In this document: positions 50,383 through 59,782 of the stretch, in pieces
Position numbering within the stretch: the stretch's first letter is position 1
Layout: each line of letters begins with the position of its first letter
Origin: CBDDHT01 sp965227905
GTDB lineage: Bacteria; Pseudomonadota; Alphaproteobacteria; Rhizobiales; Methyloligellaceae
Direction of reading: 5' to 3'
Assembly (NCBI GenBank): GCA_965227905.1
Contig: OZ245780.1
Location: 2,666,001-2,730,000 of the forward strand
DNA: 64,000 bases
Position numbers and translations under genes: made by a program
The notes under the pieces: model-generated
Seen by the model: the letters and a program-made list of their open reading frames with translations, nothing else
Told to the model about the DNA's origin: nothing
Databases searched by the model: none

Positions 50383-52034
50383 GTGATGGACATCAATTGA
50401 TCAGATCCGTGGATTTGGAAACAGGAGAAAAATTCTCACCGATCGACCTCCACCCGGCTCACCAAAGTTTGCGCGCGGATGGCGTGTCGGGATTCCTGAT
50501 GCCAATGGATGAAAGCGATGCCGATCGCTTCTGCGAAAGCTTCATGGCACGGGTGGCCGAGAGGCTCCGATCTCGCGGAATCGATCGTGATCGTATGGCA
50601 GAAGCTCTCTGGCTGGTCTTCATATCCATTGTCTTTGAAGCCTCAAGTCTCTTCTATCTTACGCGTCTGGCACGGCGTTACAGGGAGATAGGGCGCAGTG
50701 CACACTGGGGTGGCGCAGAGAGTGCAATCGCTAAAATTGGGGCCGGCGAACAGCCGACGAGTTCAGTCCTGCGGATGGCATTGACGGACCCCAGTCGATC
50801 TCGTGTCCGTTCACCATGGGCTAGATGGTTGGCTTCGGCTGGGCGTCGTGATGGTTATTCGCGGCGACCGCCTCAACTGCTCGATCCCAAGAGGGACGCG
50901 ATTTGTTTGGTTGGCGAGCAGGCGGCACATGCGGTGGCTGAAGCGGAAAACAAGCGGCTGGTGCTCACGCGATTTGATCATTGGATCGATTTCGATACCG
51001 GCTGGCAGAGTCGTGTGCCCGACCTCGCATCACGTGATGTTCTGGAGGAAGTTATTGATATTGCGTCGGAAACTTTCGCGGACGCCGACGAGGTTATGCC
51101 TCCACAAGTCAAAGCCTCATTGTCCGAGACGACCGAGATGCTGTTGCGTGTCGCGCTGAAATCTCTCTCCAACGTAGAGGCCAAGTCTCACAGGTTGCCT
51201 GAGTTGTTTCTGAGTGGTTCGACGGGTTCCGTACATAACCGGGCCTTGGGCCGAGTTGTACAGAAGGAAGGAGGGACGGTCGTCAGCTTCGATCACGGCG
51301 TCGGTGGCGGGTGGCGGAACATGCCAACCGCCACAATCACGGTCTGGGATCTTCCTCACCGATTCATAACGTTCACCGAGACACATGCTGCCGGCGTAAA
51401 TCGTGTCATGGATCAACGTTTGAGGGTGAGTGGGGTTGACTGCAAGGCTGAAGCTTCTCCAGTACCGCTCATACCCACACAGTCCGAAATCCAGGCTTCC
51501 AGAACCAGGTCAGGAGATCGACCGTTGCGTATCATGTATGTGTCGACGCTCTATTTTGGAGAACGCTATTACGCACCACGCATGCCGATCGATGTCGCCG
51601 AGATCGACTTTCAATCCCGCCTCTTGTCCCATTTGAAGAACAATGGTCATGACATCGTTATCAAGCCTCATCCAGAATGCTTGATTGGCGTTCCAGCGGA
51701 ATTGGCGGAGTTGGTCGATGCTGAGATCGAGACGAGAGGGTTTGATCGAGTCGTCAACACGGCAGATGTCCTCATATTTGATTGTCCATCTTCAACGACG
51801 TTTAGGACGGCTGTTTGTACAGATGTACCTATTGTCATGATCGACCACGGCTGTGTTCCGATTACGGACCATGCGTCGTCGTTGATCGCCCTTCGCGCAG
51901 CGATCGTCCATACAGGCAGGGACGATTGCAACCGCATCACAGTTGACTGGCCAACCCTTGATCAGGCGATAGAGAAGGCGGGAAACCTATGTGACCCGGC
52001 ATTCGCCAACCAATATTTTGGTGCGGGTCTCTGA
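50379..52034 (+). CDS. Large GT-B-like surface-carbohydrate protein (third of three)
   Basis: A 551-residue protein. The N-terminal 200 residues are helical and unfamiliar. The C-terminal half reads VVSFDHGVGGGWRNMPT, MYVSTLYFGERYY, HDIVIKPHPECL and TADVLIFDCPSSTTFRTAVCTDVPIVMIDHG, a GT-B donor-site pattern (KPHP plus Ser-rich loop) seen in surface carbohydrate and CDP-glycerol-type transferases. It is translationally coupled to the second PseG-like gene. With the proteins at 21672 and 35197 it forms a set of three that may replace Maf-type or sialyltransferase enzymes, which are absent here. Confidence 0.55.
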   Translation: MSDGHQLIRSVDLETGEKFSPIDLHPAHQSLRADGVSGFLMPMDESDADRFCESFMARVAERLRSRGIDRDRMAEALWLVFISIVFEASSLFYLTRLARRYREIGRSAHWGGAESAIAKIGAGEQPTSSVLRMALTDPSRSRVRSPWARWLASAGRRDGYSRRPPQLLDPKRDAICLVGEQAAHAVAEAENKRLVLTRFDHWIDFDTGWQSRVPDLASRDVLEEVIDIASETFADADEVMPPQVKASLSETTEMLLRVALKSLSNVEAKSHRLPELFLSGSTGSVHNRALGRVVQKEGGTVVSFDHGVGGGWRNMPTATITVWDLPHRFITFTETHAAGVNRVMDQRLRVSGVDCKAEASPVPLIPTQSEIQASRTRSGDRPLRIMYVSTLYFGERYYAPRMPIDVAEIDFQSRLLSHLKNNGHDIVIKPHPECLIGVPAELAELVDAEIETRGFDRVVNTADVLIFDCPSSTTFRTAVCTDVPIVMIDHGCVPITDHASSLIALRAAIVHTGRDDCNRITVDWPTLDQAIEKAGNLCDPAFANQYFGAGL

Positions 52035-52078
52035 TATTCTCGGCAGTACAGGAACTGCCGAAATCTCTTTTTCAAACC

Positions 52079-53782
52079 ATGGCTGAATCAAACCTTCAAC
52101 GCACGGCTGTCTCGACGGTTGTGCATCCGTTGCCACGGCCCTGGCAGTCGAAACCTGACTCTAAGCTAAAGGTCTGGGTTGCCGGACGGCTCGATAATAT
52201 TTCGGCACTGATCGCAAGCGTTCGTGATGGCGCGTTGCCGGAATTTGCTCGATTGTTGCGAGAGGAGCGTCAACAGTTCGGCTTGGTAGTCGAAACGGAT
52301 TCTGCCGTATTCGCAGCTGCTGATCGGGTTGCAGGATATCCGCTAGATATTCGACAATCGGGCGCTGTCGTCGAGATATCGGGTGATTCACGTCGTTGGA
52401 TGACGTCGGCGAATGCGACGGATTTCGATGAACAGCAAGTACGGATCTATCTGCTCGCAGGATATTGCATTGGTCGCAATACGCTGATGCGAAATGTAAC
52501 CCGTGTTCTCCCGGGTGAATTCGTTCGCATCTGCAAAGACTCGGGCGTCCTGTCCCGGCATCGCTATTATCGATTTCTACCGAACTTTGCAGGCGAAGGA
52601 TCGCCCGCAGTTTGGGAGCGTCGCCTTGGAGATGCGCTTGACGCTGCAACAGAGCGTCTTCTGTCTAAAGCCGACGGACGTCGTATCTGGATACCGCTCA
52701 GTGCTGGATACGATTCTCGGCTTGTGCTCGCCAAGCTTCTGGAGCATGGCTGTCGGAAGTTGCAGGCCTTCAGCTATGGGACTGTTGGGAATATGGAATC
52801 CCGCGTGGCACGATCTCTTGCAGAGTCAGTTGGCGTTCCATGGCGTTTCGTTCCGCCGAACAATAAGGCAAATGCCGATGACTATTGGAGTGGGGAGGCT
52901 GCCCAATATGCCTACTATGCTGGAGGCGTCAGAACATCGCCTACGATGAACGAGTTCTTTGCCTTTCGCTCACTTCTGTCGGACGGTTCAATGGACAGTG
53001 ATGATTTTATCACGAATGGACAGACCGGCGATTTTCTGACCGGTGGGCATATTCCAAAAAACGTACCGACGAAGAATTCTGAGACCGCACACGAGATTCG
53101 AACAAAACATCTAAGTTTGTTTCGCAGCTTGAGCGATGACTTCGGGCAATCCGGATCCGACGAACTGCTTGCTGATTGGATAAGCGACTATCTCGACAGG
53201 AGCGAGGGATCCGGAGATAGGGAAGCGGTCCGGACTTATCTGGCGTTCGAATGGCAGGAACGGCAATCCCAGCTGGTGGTGAACCAGCAGCGCGCCTATG
53301 ACTATCTTGGCCTCAACTGGAGCTTGCCGCTCTGGGATTCTGATCTCATGGATCTTTATGATGAAGTGCCTTTCGAGCTACAGCAGAAACAATCTCTCTA
53401 CATTCGCTATTTGCAGCACTGGAACTATCGTGACCTGTTTTCGACGCTCCGGCTGCCCTACAATCCATGGCCGAGAGCGCGTTGGGCCATTTTGCTTATG
53501 GGCCGGTTGTCGGCTCTGATCGGCGGCGCCAACGCCAAAGAAGCCACTTATCGCCGCCTCTACTACTTCACCGACTATCATTATCTATACGCTCTGTTCG
53601 GTTGGCGCTGTTACGACCTGTTTCATCGTGAGCTGAGGACACCGGCATCGCTGGCGGCATTGAGTCATCTGGTACGCCTGCGCCGCGCATTGGGCATTGA
53701 GCCTTCGTCCCAAATCGAACGGCAGTTCATCGATGTGCTTGGTCATCGTGTTCAAGCGATGCCACTGCCATCGTCGGCCTGA
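52079..53782 (+). CDS. Asparagine synthetase-like protein lacking the glutaminase cysteine
   Basis: A 567-residue protein. The C-terminal synthetase domain is recognisable by IPLSAGYDSRLVLAKLLEHG, with the ATP pyrophosphatase loop S-x-G-x-DS at residues 208-213. The N-terminal domain aligns in layout with the Ntn glutaminase but starts MAESN and has no Cys at position 2, so glutamine cannot be hydrolysed there. ADRVAGYPLDI resembles a degenerate version of the DRxGxxPL block. It may use free ammonia, take ammonia or intermediate from the complete enzyme encoded next to it, or form another amide bond. Confidence 0.8.
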   Translation: MAESNLQRTAVSTVVHPLPRPWQSKPDSKLKVWVAGRLDNISALIASVRDGALPEFARLLREERQQFGLVVETDSAVFAAADRVAGYPLDIRQSGAVVEISGDSRRWMTSANATDFDEQQVRIYLLAGYCIGRNTLMRNVTRVLPGEFVRICKDSGVLSRHRYYRFLPNFAGEGSPAVWERRLGDALDAATERLLSKADGRRIWIPLSAGYDSRLVLAKLLEHGCRKLQAFSYGTVGNMESRVARSLAESVGVPWRFVPPNNKANADDYWSGEAAQYAYYAGGVRTSPTMNEFFAFRSLLSDGSMDSDDFITNGQTGDFLTGGHIPKNVPTKNSETAHEIRTKHLSLFRSLSDDFGQSGSDELLADWISDYLDRSEGSGDREAVRTYLAFEWQERQSQLVVNQQRAYDYLGLNWSLPLWDSDLMDLYDEVPFELQQKQSLYIRYLQHWNYRDLFSTLRLPYNPWPRARWAILLMGRLSALIGGANAKEATYRRLYYFTDYHYLYALFGWRCYDLFHRELRTPASLAALSHLVRLRRALGIEPSSQIERQFIDVLGHRVQAMPLPSSA

Positions 53783-53803
53783 GCCGCAAGTGAGATCCGG
53801 CTG

Positions 53804-55624
53804 ATGTGTGGCTTTGCCGCCTTCTTTGAATGTGACCGGCAATTCGACCGCGAAACTCTGGATGCAGTCGATCGCGACCTCCTTCACAGAGGACCTGACG
53901 GAAGTGGTCGTCACACGGCACCCGGCATGGCCTTGGTGTTCAGGCGCCTTGCAATCATGGACCCTGAAACGCGGTCCGATCAGCCGATGTGGGACGCTAG
54001 TGGGCGTTATGTAATTGTTTTCAATGGGGAAATTTACAACTTCAAGGACCTGCGACAGCGTCTTCAGGAAGATGGTGTTTCCCTGCGAACACAAGGTGAC
54101 ACGGAAGTTGTCATAGAAGGGTTCGTCAAGTGGGGAGAACGTATCGTCGACCTTCTCGAGGGCATGTTCGCCTTCACGATCGTCGACACGAGGGACAATA
54201 AGGTTTTCGCCGCGCGCGATCCATTCGGCATCAAACCTCTCTATATGGTGCGCCGCAGTCGTAGTTTGGCATTTGCGAGCGAGACGAGGCCTCTCAGGCG
54301 ACTGCTTGGCCGAAGCGAAATCGACGAGGCCGCTCTTGCTGAGTTGCTTATGTTCCGATTTGCGGCGGGCCGGTTCAGTAATTTCAAAGGGATTGAACTA
54401 CTGCCTGGCGGGAGTTGTGTCAGTTATTGTATTGATAGCGGACAATACAAAGAGCGCCAGTATTGCGACATTCTTAATACCATCGATCCTGATCCGCGGA
54501 TCGACCGATCGGCTGCTTGTGCCATGTCGGAGGATGTCGTTTCGCAATCCATAACGGCACATATGCAGAGCGACGTTGGGTATGCAATCCAACTGTCGGG
54601 CGGAGTAGACTCCAGCCTCGTTCTTGCTCTTGCCGCCGAGAAGTCGGGTCAAAAGCTCGACAGTTATAGTGTGCGCCTGCCGGACCCAAGACTTGATGAA
54701 GGGGAATTCCGCAAGCCCGTGATAGAGCGCTATGGAACAAATCACTCGGAAGTCGATCTAGGGGCCGTGGCGTTCGCTGATGCACTTCCGAAAGCGATAG
54801 CCCACATGGAAGGGCCGACGCCCCATTTCGGCTGCGTGATGCTGATGCTGCTCTGTGAGCGAATCCGTGAAAAACACAAAGTCGTTTTGACCGGGGAGGG
54901 CGCAGATGAGTTTTTTGGCGGCTATCAACGATACAATATTTGGCGAACACTTCGCCTCCACGGCAGAATAGCGAAGCGCGTGCCGGCGTTGCTCTGGCCA
55001 CTCTTGAAGCGGTATTCCTATCTAAGACGCTTCGAGAAGTACCCGCCTGAAATCGCGGCATCCGTCTATCTCGACTTTCGCTTTCTGCATACTCTGTTTC
55101 CCGGACTGGTTCCAAAACCGGGAGTCCGGGAAGAAGCTGCCGGCCGGTTTCGCGATTTTCGCGACCGGATGCTGGCCGTAGATCAAACGAGCTATCTGCA
55201 ATCGCTTCTAATGCGACAAGACAAGATGGCAATGGCAGCGAGTGTCGAAGCGCGTGTCCCCTTCACGCATATGCCTGTCGCCAAGGCTCTGAATCGACTT
55301 CCGAGAGAAATCCGTTTGCCGGGGGGAGAGACGAAACCGCTGCTTAAGGAAATCGCACGGCGTTACTTGCCTCTTGATGTCGTGGACCGACGGAAGGTGG
55401 GACTCAACCTGCCGCTTGACGACTGGTTGCGGGACGACAAGGGGCTTGGCCGGTATCTGGAGTACCTAACGGCGCCGGATTGTCGGTTGGTCGAATTCAC
55501 CGACCGAAATTCGCTCAGGCGGCTGGTTGATGATTTTCGCCAGAGCAAACAACGAAGCAATCAACCTCCACTAGCGCATCTCGTCAATCTCGAGCTCTGG
55601 TTACGATCTGCAGCAGTTGTGTGA
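53804..55624 (+). CDS. asnB: Asparagine synthetase (glutamine-hydrolysing) type amidotransferase
   Basis: A 606-residue full AsnB-type protein. Cys2 (MCGFAAFF) is the glutaminase nucleophile; LHRGPDGSG, FNGEIYNF and ARDPFGIKPLY complete the N-terminal domain. The synthetase has QLSGGVDSSLVLAL and LTGEGADEFFGGYQRY. Such enzymes in O-antigen clusters (for example WbpS-type) amidate sugar carboxylates, so the target may be a uronic or nonulosonic acid carboxyl. It lies 21 bases after the cysteine-less homologue and 62 before the GT4 gene. Confidence 0.9.
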   Translation: MCGFAAFFECDRQFDRETLDAVDRDLLHRGPDGSGRHTAPGMALVFRRLAIMDPETRSDQPMWDASGRYVIVFNGEIYNFKDLRQRLQEDGVSLRTQGDTEVVIEGFVKWGERIVDLLEGMFAFTIVDTRDNKVFAARDPFGIKPLYMVRRSRSLAFASETRPLRRLLGRSEIDEAALAELLMFRFAAGRFSNFKGIELLPGGSCVSYCIDSGQYKERQYCDILNTIDPDPRIDRSAACAMSEDVVSQSITAHMQSDVGYAIQLSGGVDSSLVLALAAEKSGQKLDSYSVRLPDPRLDEGEFRKPVIERYGTNHSEVDLGAVAFADALPKAIAHMEGPTPHFGCVMLMLLCERIREKHKVVLTGEGADEFFGGYQRYNIWRTLRLHGRIAKRVPALLWPLLKRYSYLRRFEKYPPEIAASVYLDFRFLHTLFPGLVPKPGVREEAAGRFRDFRDRMLAVDQTSYLQSLLMRQDKMAMAASVEARVPFTHMPVAKALNRLPREIRLPGGETKPLLKEIARRYLPLDVVDRRKVGLNLPLDDWLRDDKGLGRYLEYLTAPDCRLVEFTDRNSLRRLVDDFRQSKQRSNQPPLAHLVNLELWLRSAAVV

Positions 55625-55686
55625 TGAGATTGGATCGTTCGATCGTTCGCCAGCGCCATGCGCAGGTTTGGTGCTAGTCAGCAGCC

Positions 55687-56940
55687 ATGCGCGTTCTATT
55701 TGTTTGCCGGCTGATGAGCGGTTTTTCTGACAGCCTGCGAAACAGTGTTTGGGAACCCACAGGGACGCCAGCAATACGCCGCATGATCGAGGCTCTCGAT
55801 CGTAGCCAGCACCATCTTGATCTCGTCTTTACGCGGGCCTTTTCGTCGACTGTAGAAGATGCATCGATCCGTGAGATGCGGGGCAGTGGACTAAGACTTA
55901 AAGGTTTGGAAACGGCGGTTACGCTCTTGGCTTCTGGCCCGTTCGGCTTCGGTCGCGCTCGATATTATGTTCGAGAGTTGATGCATGGTTTTCAGCTATG
56001 GCTTCGCGCCCGCAAATCGAGACCCGATGTCATCTATGTCGATCGAAGCAATATCCTCATAGCCGCGATTCTGGCGCGTTGGAGTAAGGCACCCGTTGTG
56101 CTCCGCCTTCTAGGTGTTCCACCGGATCTTCAAACCATCTTTTCGGGCCACCATCCGGCGAAATATTTGTGGCGCTGGGCTTATCGGTCGCCGTTCGCAT
56201 TTGTCATTGGAACGCGTGACGGAAGTGGCAGCCCGGCATGGTTGGAGCGGGCATTGGACCCGTCGGTACCACGTGAGGTCTTGCTCAATGGTGCGGACGT
56301 ATCGGACGGCGAATCCCATCGGCCTGCGATCTTAGAGGCAATCCCGCCGGACAGGATGGTTGTCACTTTCCTTGGGCGGATCGAGGCGATCAAGGGCGCG
56401 GAGTTCTTCATCGACAGTCTGTTGGAACTCTTGGAGGAGGATCGCGAACGCATTCATGCTCTTGTTATCGGTGACGGCAGCCGGCTCGCGGCGCTTGAAG
56501 AGAAGGTCGCCGGCTCGGATGCTTCACAGATAATCACCTTCACGGGTTCTTTGGCACCGGCCGACGTGATGGCCGTGCTGCTGAACACAGATGTCTATGT
56601 TTCTCTCAACCGGCAAGGGCATCTCAGCAATTCGACTCTCGAAGCTCTGGCAGCTGGTGTGTGCCTTGTGCTTCAACGACTAGGGCCGATCAGCGAACCT
56701 GACGTGGAACTCGAGGCGTTGATCCCAGCTGAGACTGTGACACAGATCGAAAACGACGCCGAGCCGAAAGTCCTCGCCGAAACTCTCTCACAACTCGCAT
56801 CCGATCCTGATGCGAGACGCAGGCAGGCAGCACAACTCCAGAAAGCTATCGCAGGTCGGCTCAACAGTTGGGATGTACGAATTGCTTATGAGATCGAGCG
56901 CTTGGAAGCGATCGCCTTGAAACGTCAGGCAGGCGAATGA
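55687..56940 (+). CDS. Glycosyltransferase family 4
   Basis: A 417-residue GT-B protein. RVLFVCRLMSGFSDSLRN begins the acceptor domain; the donor domain has VVTFLGRIEAIKGAEFFI, LVIGDGSRLAALEEKV and LNRQGHLSNSTLEALAAGVCLV. In the E-x7-E motif the first Glu is replaced (GHLSNSTLE), which is uncommon and may alter donor use. Last gene of block 2; its stop is one base from the stop of the converging glycosyltransferase. Confidence 0.85.
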   Translation: MRVLFVCRLMSGFSDSLRNSVWEPTGTPAIRRMIEALDRSQHHLDLVFTRAFSSTVEDASIREMRGSGLRLKGLETAVTLLASGPFGFGRARYYVRELMHGFQLWLRARKSRPDVIYVDRSNILIAAILARWSKAPVVLRLLGVPPDLQTIFSGHHPAKYLWRWAYRSPFAFVIGTRDGSGSPAWLERALDPSVPREVLLNGADVSDGESHRPAILEAIPPDRMVVTFLGRIEAIKGAEFFIDSLLELLEEDRERIHALVIGDGSRLAALEEKVAGSDASQIITFTGSLAPADVMAVLLNTDVYVSLNRQGHLSNSTLEALAAGVCLVLQRLGPISEPDVELEALIPAETVTQIENDAEPKVLAETLSQLASDPDARRRQAAQLQKAIAGRLNSWDVRIAYEIERLEAIALKRQAGE

Positions 56941-56941
56941 A

Positions 56942-58015
56942 CTAAGTTAGACACGACTTGATTCGCTCGCAGATCTCGTCGCGTCCGGCATCGCTCACAG
57001 TGAAATGACGATAGATCTGCTGCGCTCTGCCGGCCATTTCGACAGATTTTTTCGGGTACTCAAGACCACGTTGTAACGTTTCGTCCAGGTCACTGAGATC
57101 CCATCTGTGGGTCAGCATTGTTTCACCGGGCAAGTAAAAATTGGGCCACGTCTCCATGTGGCTCATGTCGGGTTTGATCAGGAGGCCGCCAGTTATGAAG
57201 GTCTCGTAGTCTTTGTAAGTGAATTCGCCCCAACCAAATGGCGCCACAACCAGACGTGAACGGCCAAGCTCCTTCAGATAGTCCCGGCGACCAACACGCT
57301 GCCAGTCGGTTCTATCGGCCAAGAGGCGGGCAATCTCTCGTCTCTGCCAAGCGATTGTTTCTCGGGGGTAGTTGAGTCCCATGCGCGTATGAACATCGAT
57401 GTCTCGCGTGTTCGTCGGCGCGATGAAACCACGCGGCTTCGTCAAGAGCCATCGTATGGGCAGCTTGTGGTAGGCCATCGCCTGGTAGAGTCCGAGAACG
57501 TCATAGTTGGCGAGACCTGCATTCCAGGCAACACGAAGCTTATGCAGATCGTGCGGATCGCTGACCTGGGGGTCAGTCATGGGCTCGGAATCAACAACGC
57601 CGAATGCGCGATGATAATAGTCCGTGTAGGCGCGGCGGCCGTACATGGGCCGCGTATAGGCGGATCTGTCTACGAGAAGCTGGTGCTTGTAGTACCGATC
57701 CACATGGGGAAGAACGTCTCCGACAATAAAACCGGCGCTGTCAGTCGTGTCGAAGAAAAGGAGACGCTCCGTTGTCCGTCGCAATTGAGCGAGCTTTTCA
57801 AGTGTTTCGTCGGTCCTCGGGCCCCAGCCCTGTCTGACGGCCTTTCCGTCGATCGCCAATGTGTCGCAATCGCCGACCTCCGGTGTCAGCGCCGAAAACA
57901 GTCGGATCGAGAGATCAAGTTTCCGAAGGTGATTGTTGTGCCGGATGATTGGATAGAGAAGAGCACGACTATTGGAACTGCGAAAGCCGTCGGAGACAAT
58001 ATGGACCTTGATCAT
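56942..58015 (-). CDS. GT-B glycosyltransferase-like protein
   Basis: About 357 residues from ATG 58015. The C-terminal part contains LGRSRLVVAPFGWGEFTYKDYETFITGGLLIKPD, a glycosyltransferase family pattern (SRLVVAPFGxGExxxxxxE) seen near the end of the donor domain of CgeB- and exostosin-like proteins, then HRWDLSDLDETLQ and a helical tail. The N-terminal part has LLFFDTTDSAGFIVGD. It is transcribed leftward, away from the SpsF trio, and meets the GT4 gene stop to stop with one base between. Confidence 0.65.
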   Translation of the reverse strand: MIKVHIVSDGFRSSNSRALLYPIIRHNNHLRKLDLSIRLFSALTPEVGDCDTLAIDGKAVRQGWGPRTDETLEKLAQLRRTTERLLFFDTTDSAGFIVGDVLPHVDRYYKHQLLVDRSAYTRPMYGRRAYTDYYHRAFGVVDSEPMTDPQVSDPHDLHKLRVAWNAGLANYDVLGLYQAMAYHKLPIRWLLTKPRGFIAPTNTRDIDVHTRMGLNYPRETIAWQRREIARLLADRTDWQRVGRRDYLKELGRSRLVVAPFGWGEFTYKDYETFITGGLLIKPDMSHMETWPNFYLPGETMLTHRWDLSDLDETLQRGLEYPKKSVEMAGRAQQIYRHFTVSDAGRDEICERIKSCLT

Positions 58016-58222
58016 GCGAGTTCGTTCATTCGCGCGCACGCGACTGACCAGTGGCTGCAGTGACGCCGATTGAGGCACTCCGTGGTCCTGGCGCCAATTG
58101 CGATCATCGGCGGTTTTCTCTCTCTAGGCGAGTCGTGCTGGAACTGTGAAATCCAATAGCGCAGCAGTAACACGGCGACAAGTCAGCCGCTCTCGACGCC
58201 CATTTACGGCGGGAGGAATTGA

Positions 58223-58972
58223 GTGACGACGATCGGTATTATCCAAGCTCGGATGGAATCGACGAGATTGCCGAACAAGGTGTTGGCGGCGGTCGCGGGC
58301 AGGCCGTTGCTGGAGGTCCTGGTCACGCGCATCAGAAGCGCCGAAAAGGTCGACAGGTATTGGCTCGCAACGACCGAACGAGCGTCAGATGATGTGCTCG
58401 CAAGAAAGGGCGAGGAACTCGGGCTGTCTGTTTATCGTGGCAGCGTCGATGACGTCTTGGATCGATATCTGTCCGTATTGGACCGCGATCCGGCCGAGCG
58501 CGTCGTTCGAATAACGGCCGATGACCCCTTTACTGACGGCGCAATCATCGATTTGGCCCTGGAGGCGCTGGATGGTTCGGGAGATCGGGTGGATGTTATG
58601 TCCGACTATCACTCTCGTCATTATCCGCTTGGGTATGCGCCTTACGTTGTGCTTTCCGAAGCATTGCGTCGTGCCGCATCCGACATCCCACCGGATGAAT
58701 CCTGGCACCGGGTCCATGCCGGAATCAGTTGGCTGTTCGATCACGGTCGCTGTGCCGACTGGCCACCACCGGACCAGCGATTGTCTCGGCCGGACTGGCG
58801 TTGGACAGTGGATACACCGGCCGATCTGAAAATGGCGCAAGATGCCTTCGATGCCTTTGGTGATCGCTGGGCGGATATCGGTTACGAGGATATGGTCGGT
58901 ATCCTGGACAAGTTTCCGGAGATCACGGCTCATAATCAGGACATCCGACAGAAGACATCGGATGAAGGTTGA
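58223..58972 (+). CDS. SpsF/PtmE-type sugar-phosphate nucleotidyltransferase
   Basis: A 249-residue nucleotidyltransferase of the SpsF/CMP-KDO group: IGIIQARMESTRLPNKVL is diagnostic, with TTERASDDVLA, RGSVDDVLDRYL and RITADDPFTDG following. GGAGG seven bases before GTG 58223 sets the start. PtmE, a related enzyme in Campylobacter, makes GDP-glucosamine for legionaminic acid; others make CMP-activated sugars. It begins a three-gene unit with an SDR and an aldo/keto reductase. Confidence 0.88.
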   Translation: MTTIGIIQARMESTRLPNKVLAAVAGRPLLEVLVTRIRSAEKVDRYWLATTERASDDVLARKGEELGLSVYRGSVDDVLDRYLSVLDRDPAERVVRITADDPFTDGAIIDLALEALDGSGDRVDVMSDYHSRHYPLGYAPYVVLSEALRRAASDIPPDESWHRVHAGISWLFDHGRCADWPPPDQRLSRPDWRWTVDTPADLKMAQDAFDAFGDRWADIGYEDMVGILDKFPEITAHNQDIRQKTSDEG

Positions 58973-58990
58973 AAAGCGGGAAGAGCGAAC

Positions 58991-59782
58991 ATGACTGACG
59001 GTGAGTTTTCTCTCCACGGGCGTGGTGTTGTCGTAACCGGCGCAGGAGGGCATTTGGGGTCCGCCATGGCACTGGCTCTGTCGCGAGCCGGAGCCTTGGT
59101 CGTTGCGATGGGAAGGACGGAGAGCCCGCTGGAAGCCCTGGTGGAAGCCGCGGACGGCCTCGATGGCAAAGTCGTCGTCAGCGTCGGTAACGTATCAAAT
59201 GCCGACGACGTAGCTGATGCAATTGCGCTTCCGAAGGCACATGGCGTCACGCTCTATGGATGGGTCAACAACGCTTACGTCGACACACCGTCCTTCTTTG
59301 GTGCGTTGGATCGAAACGAAGTCGAACAGTCGATACGCTCAGGGCTTGTCAATCCGATGCTCATCACAGATCAAGTCGCTTCGGCAATGCGGGCGCACGG
59401 CCGGGGAGGGTCGATCGTCAATATCGCATCCATGTATGGCTCAGTTTCGCCGACACCCGAAGTTTATGCCGACAATCCCGATTTCCAGGCGCCGCCGGCA
59501 TATACGGCCGCCAAAGCGGGGCTCATACAGTTCACGCGGCATGCAGCCACCTATTTGTCGAAAGACAATATTCGCGTCAACGCACTTTCGCCCGGTGCAT
59601 TTCCGGGCGCCGACACCCAGTCGGAAACATCATTCATGAACGCGATCGCGGCGCGAACCCCGATGAACCGTATTGGCCGCCCCAGCGAGCTCGGCGGTAG
59701 TATCGTTTATCTGATCAGCGATGCGTCGAGTTTCATGACGGGCCATAACCTTGTTGTCGATGGTGGTTGGACGGCTTGGTAG
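58991..59782 (+). CDS. Classical short-chain dehydrogenase/reductase (PtmA-like)
   Basis: A 263-residue classical SDR: VVVTGAGGHLGSAMALAL is the cofactor loop, WVNNAYVDTP the NNA-type block, SIVNIASMYG the serine, and YTAAK the Tyr-x3-Lys. The C-terminus LVVDGGWTAW is typical. PtmA of Campylobacter is an SDR adjacent to PtmE-type enzymes in legionaminic acid synthesis, which is a plausible parallel. It lies 18 bases after the SpsF-type gene and overlaps the aldo/keto reductase start. Confidence 0.88.
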   Translation: MTDGEFSLHGRGVVVTGAGGHLGSAMALALSRAGALVVAMGRTESPLEALVEAADGLDGKVVVSVGNVSNADDVADAIALPKAHGVTLYGWVNNAYVDTPSFFGALDRNEVEQSIRSGLVNPMLITDQVASAMRAHGRGGSIVNIASMYGSVSPTPEVYADNPDFQAPPAYTAAKAGLIQFTRHAATYLSKDNIRVNALSPGAFPGADTQSETSFMNAIAARTPMNRIGRPSELGGSIVYLISDASSFMTGHNLVVDGGWTAW

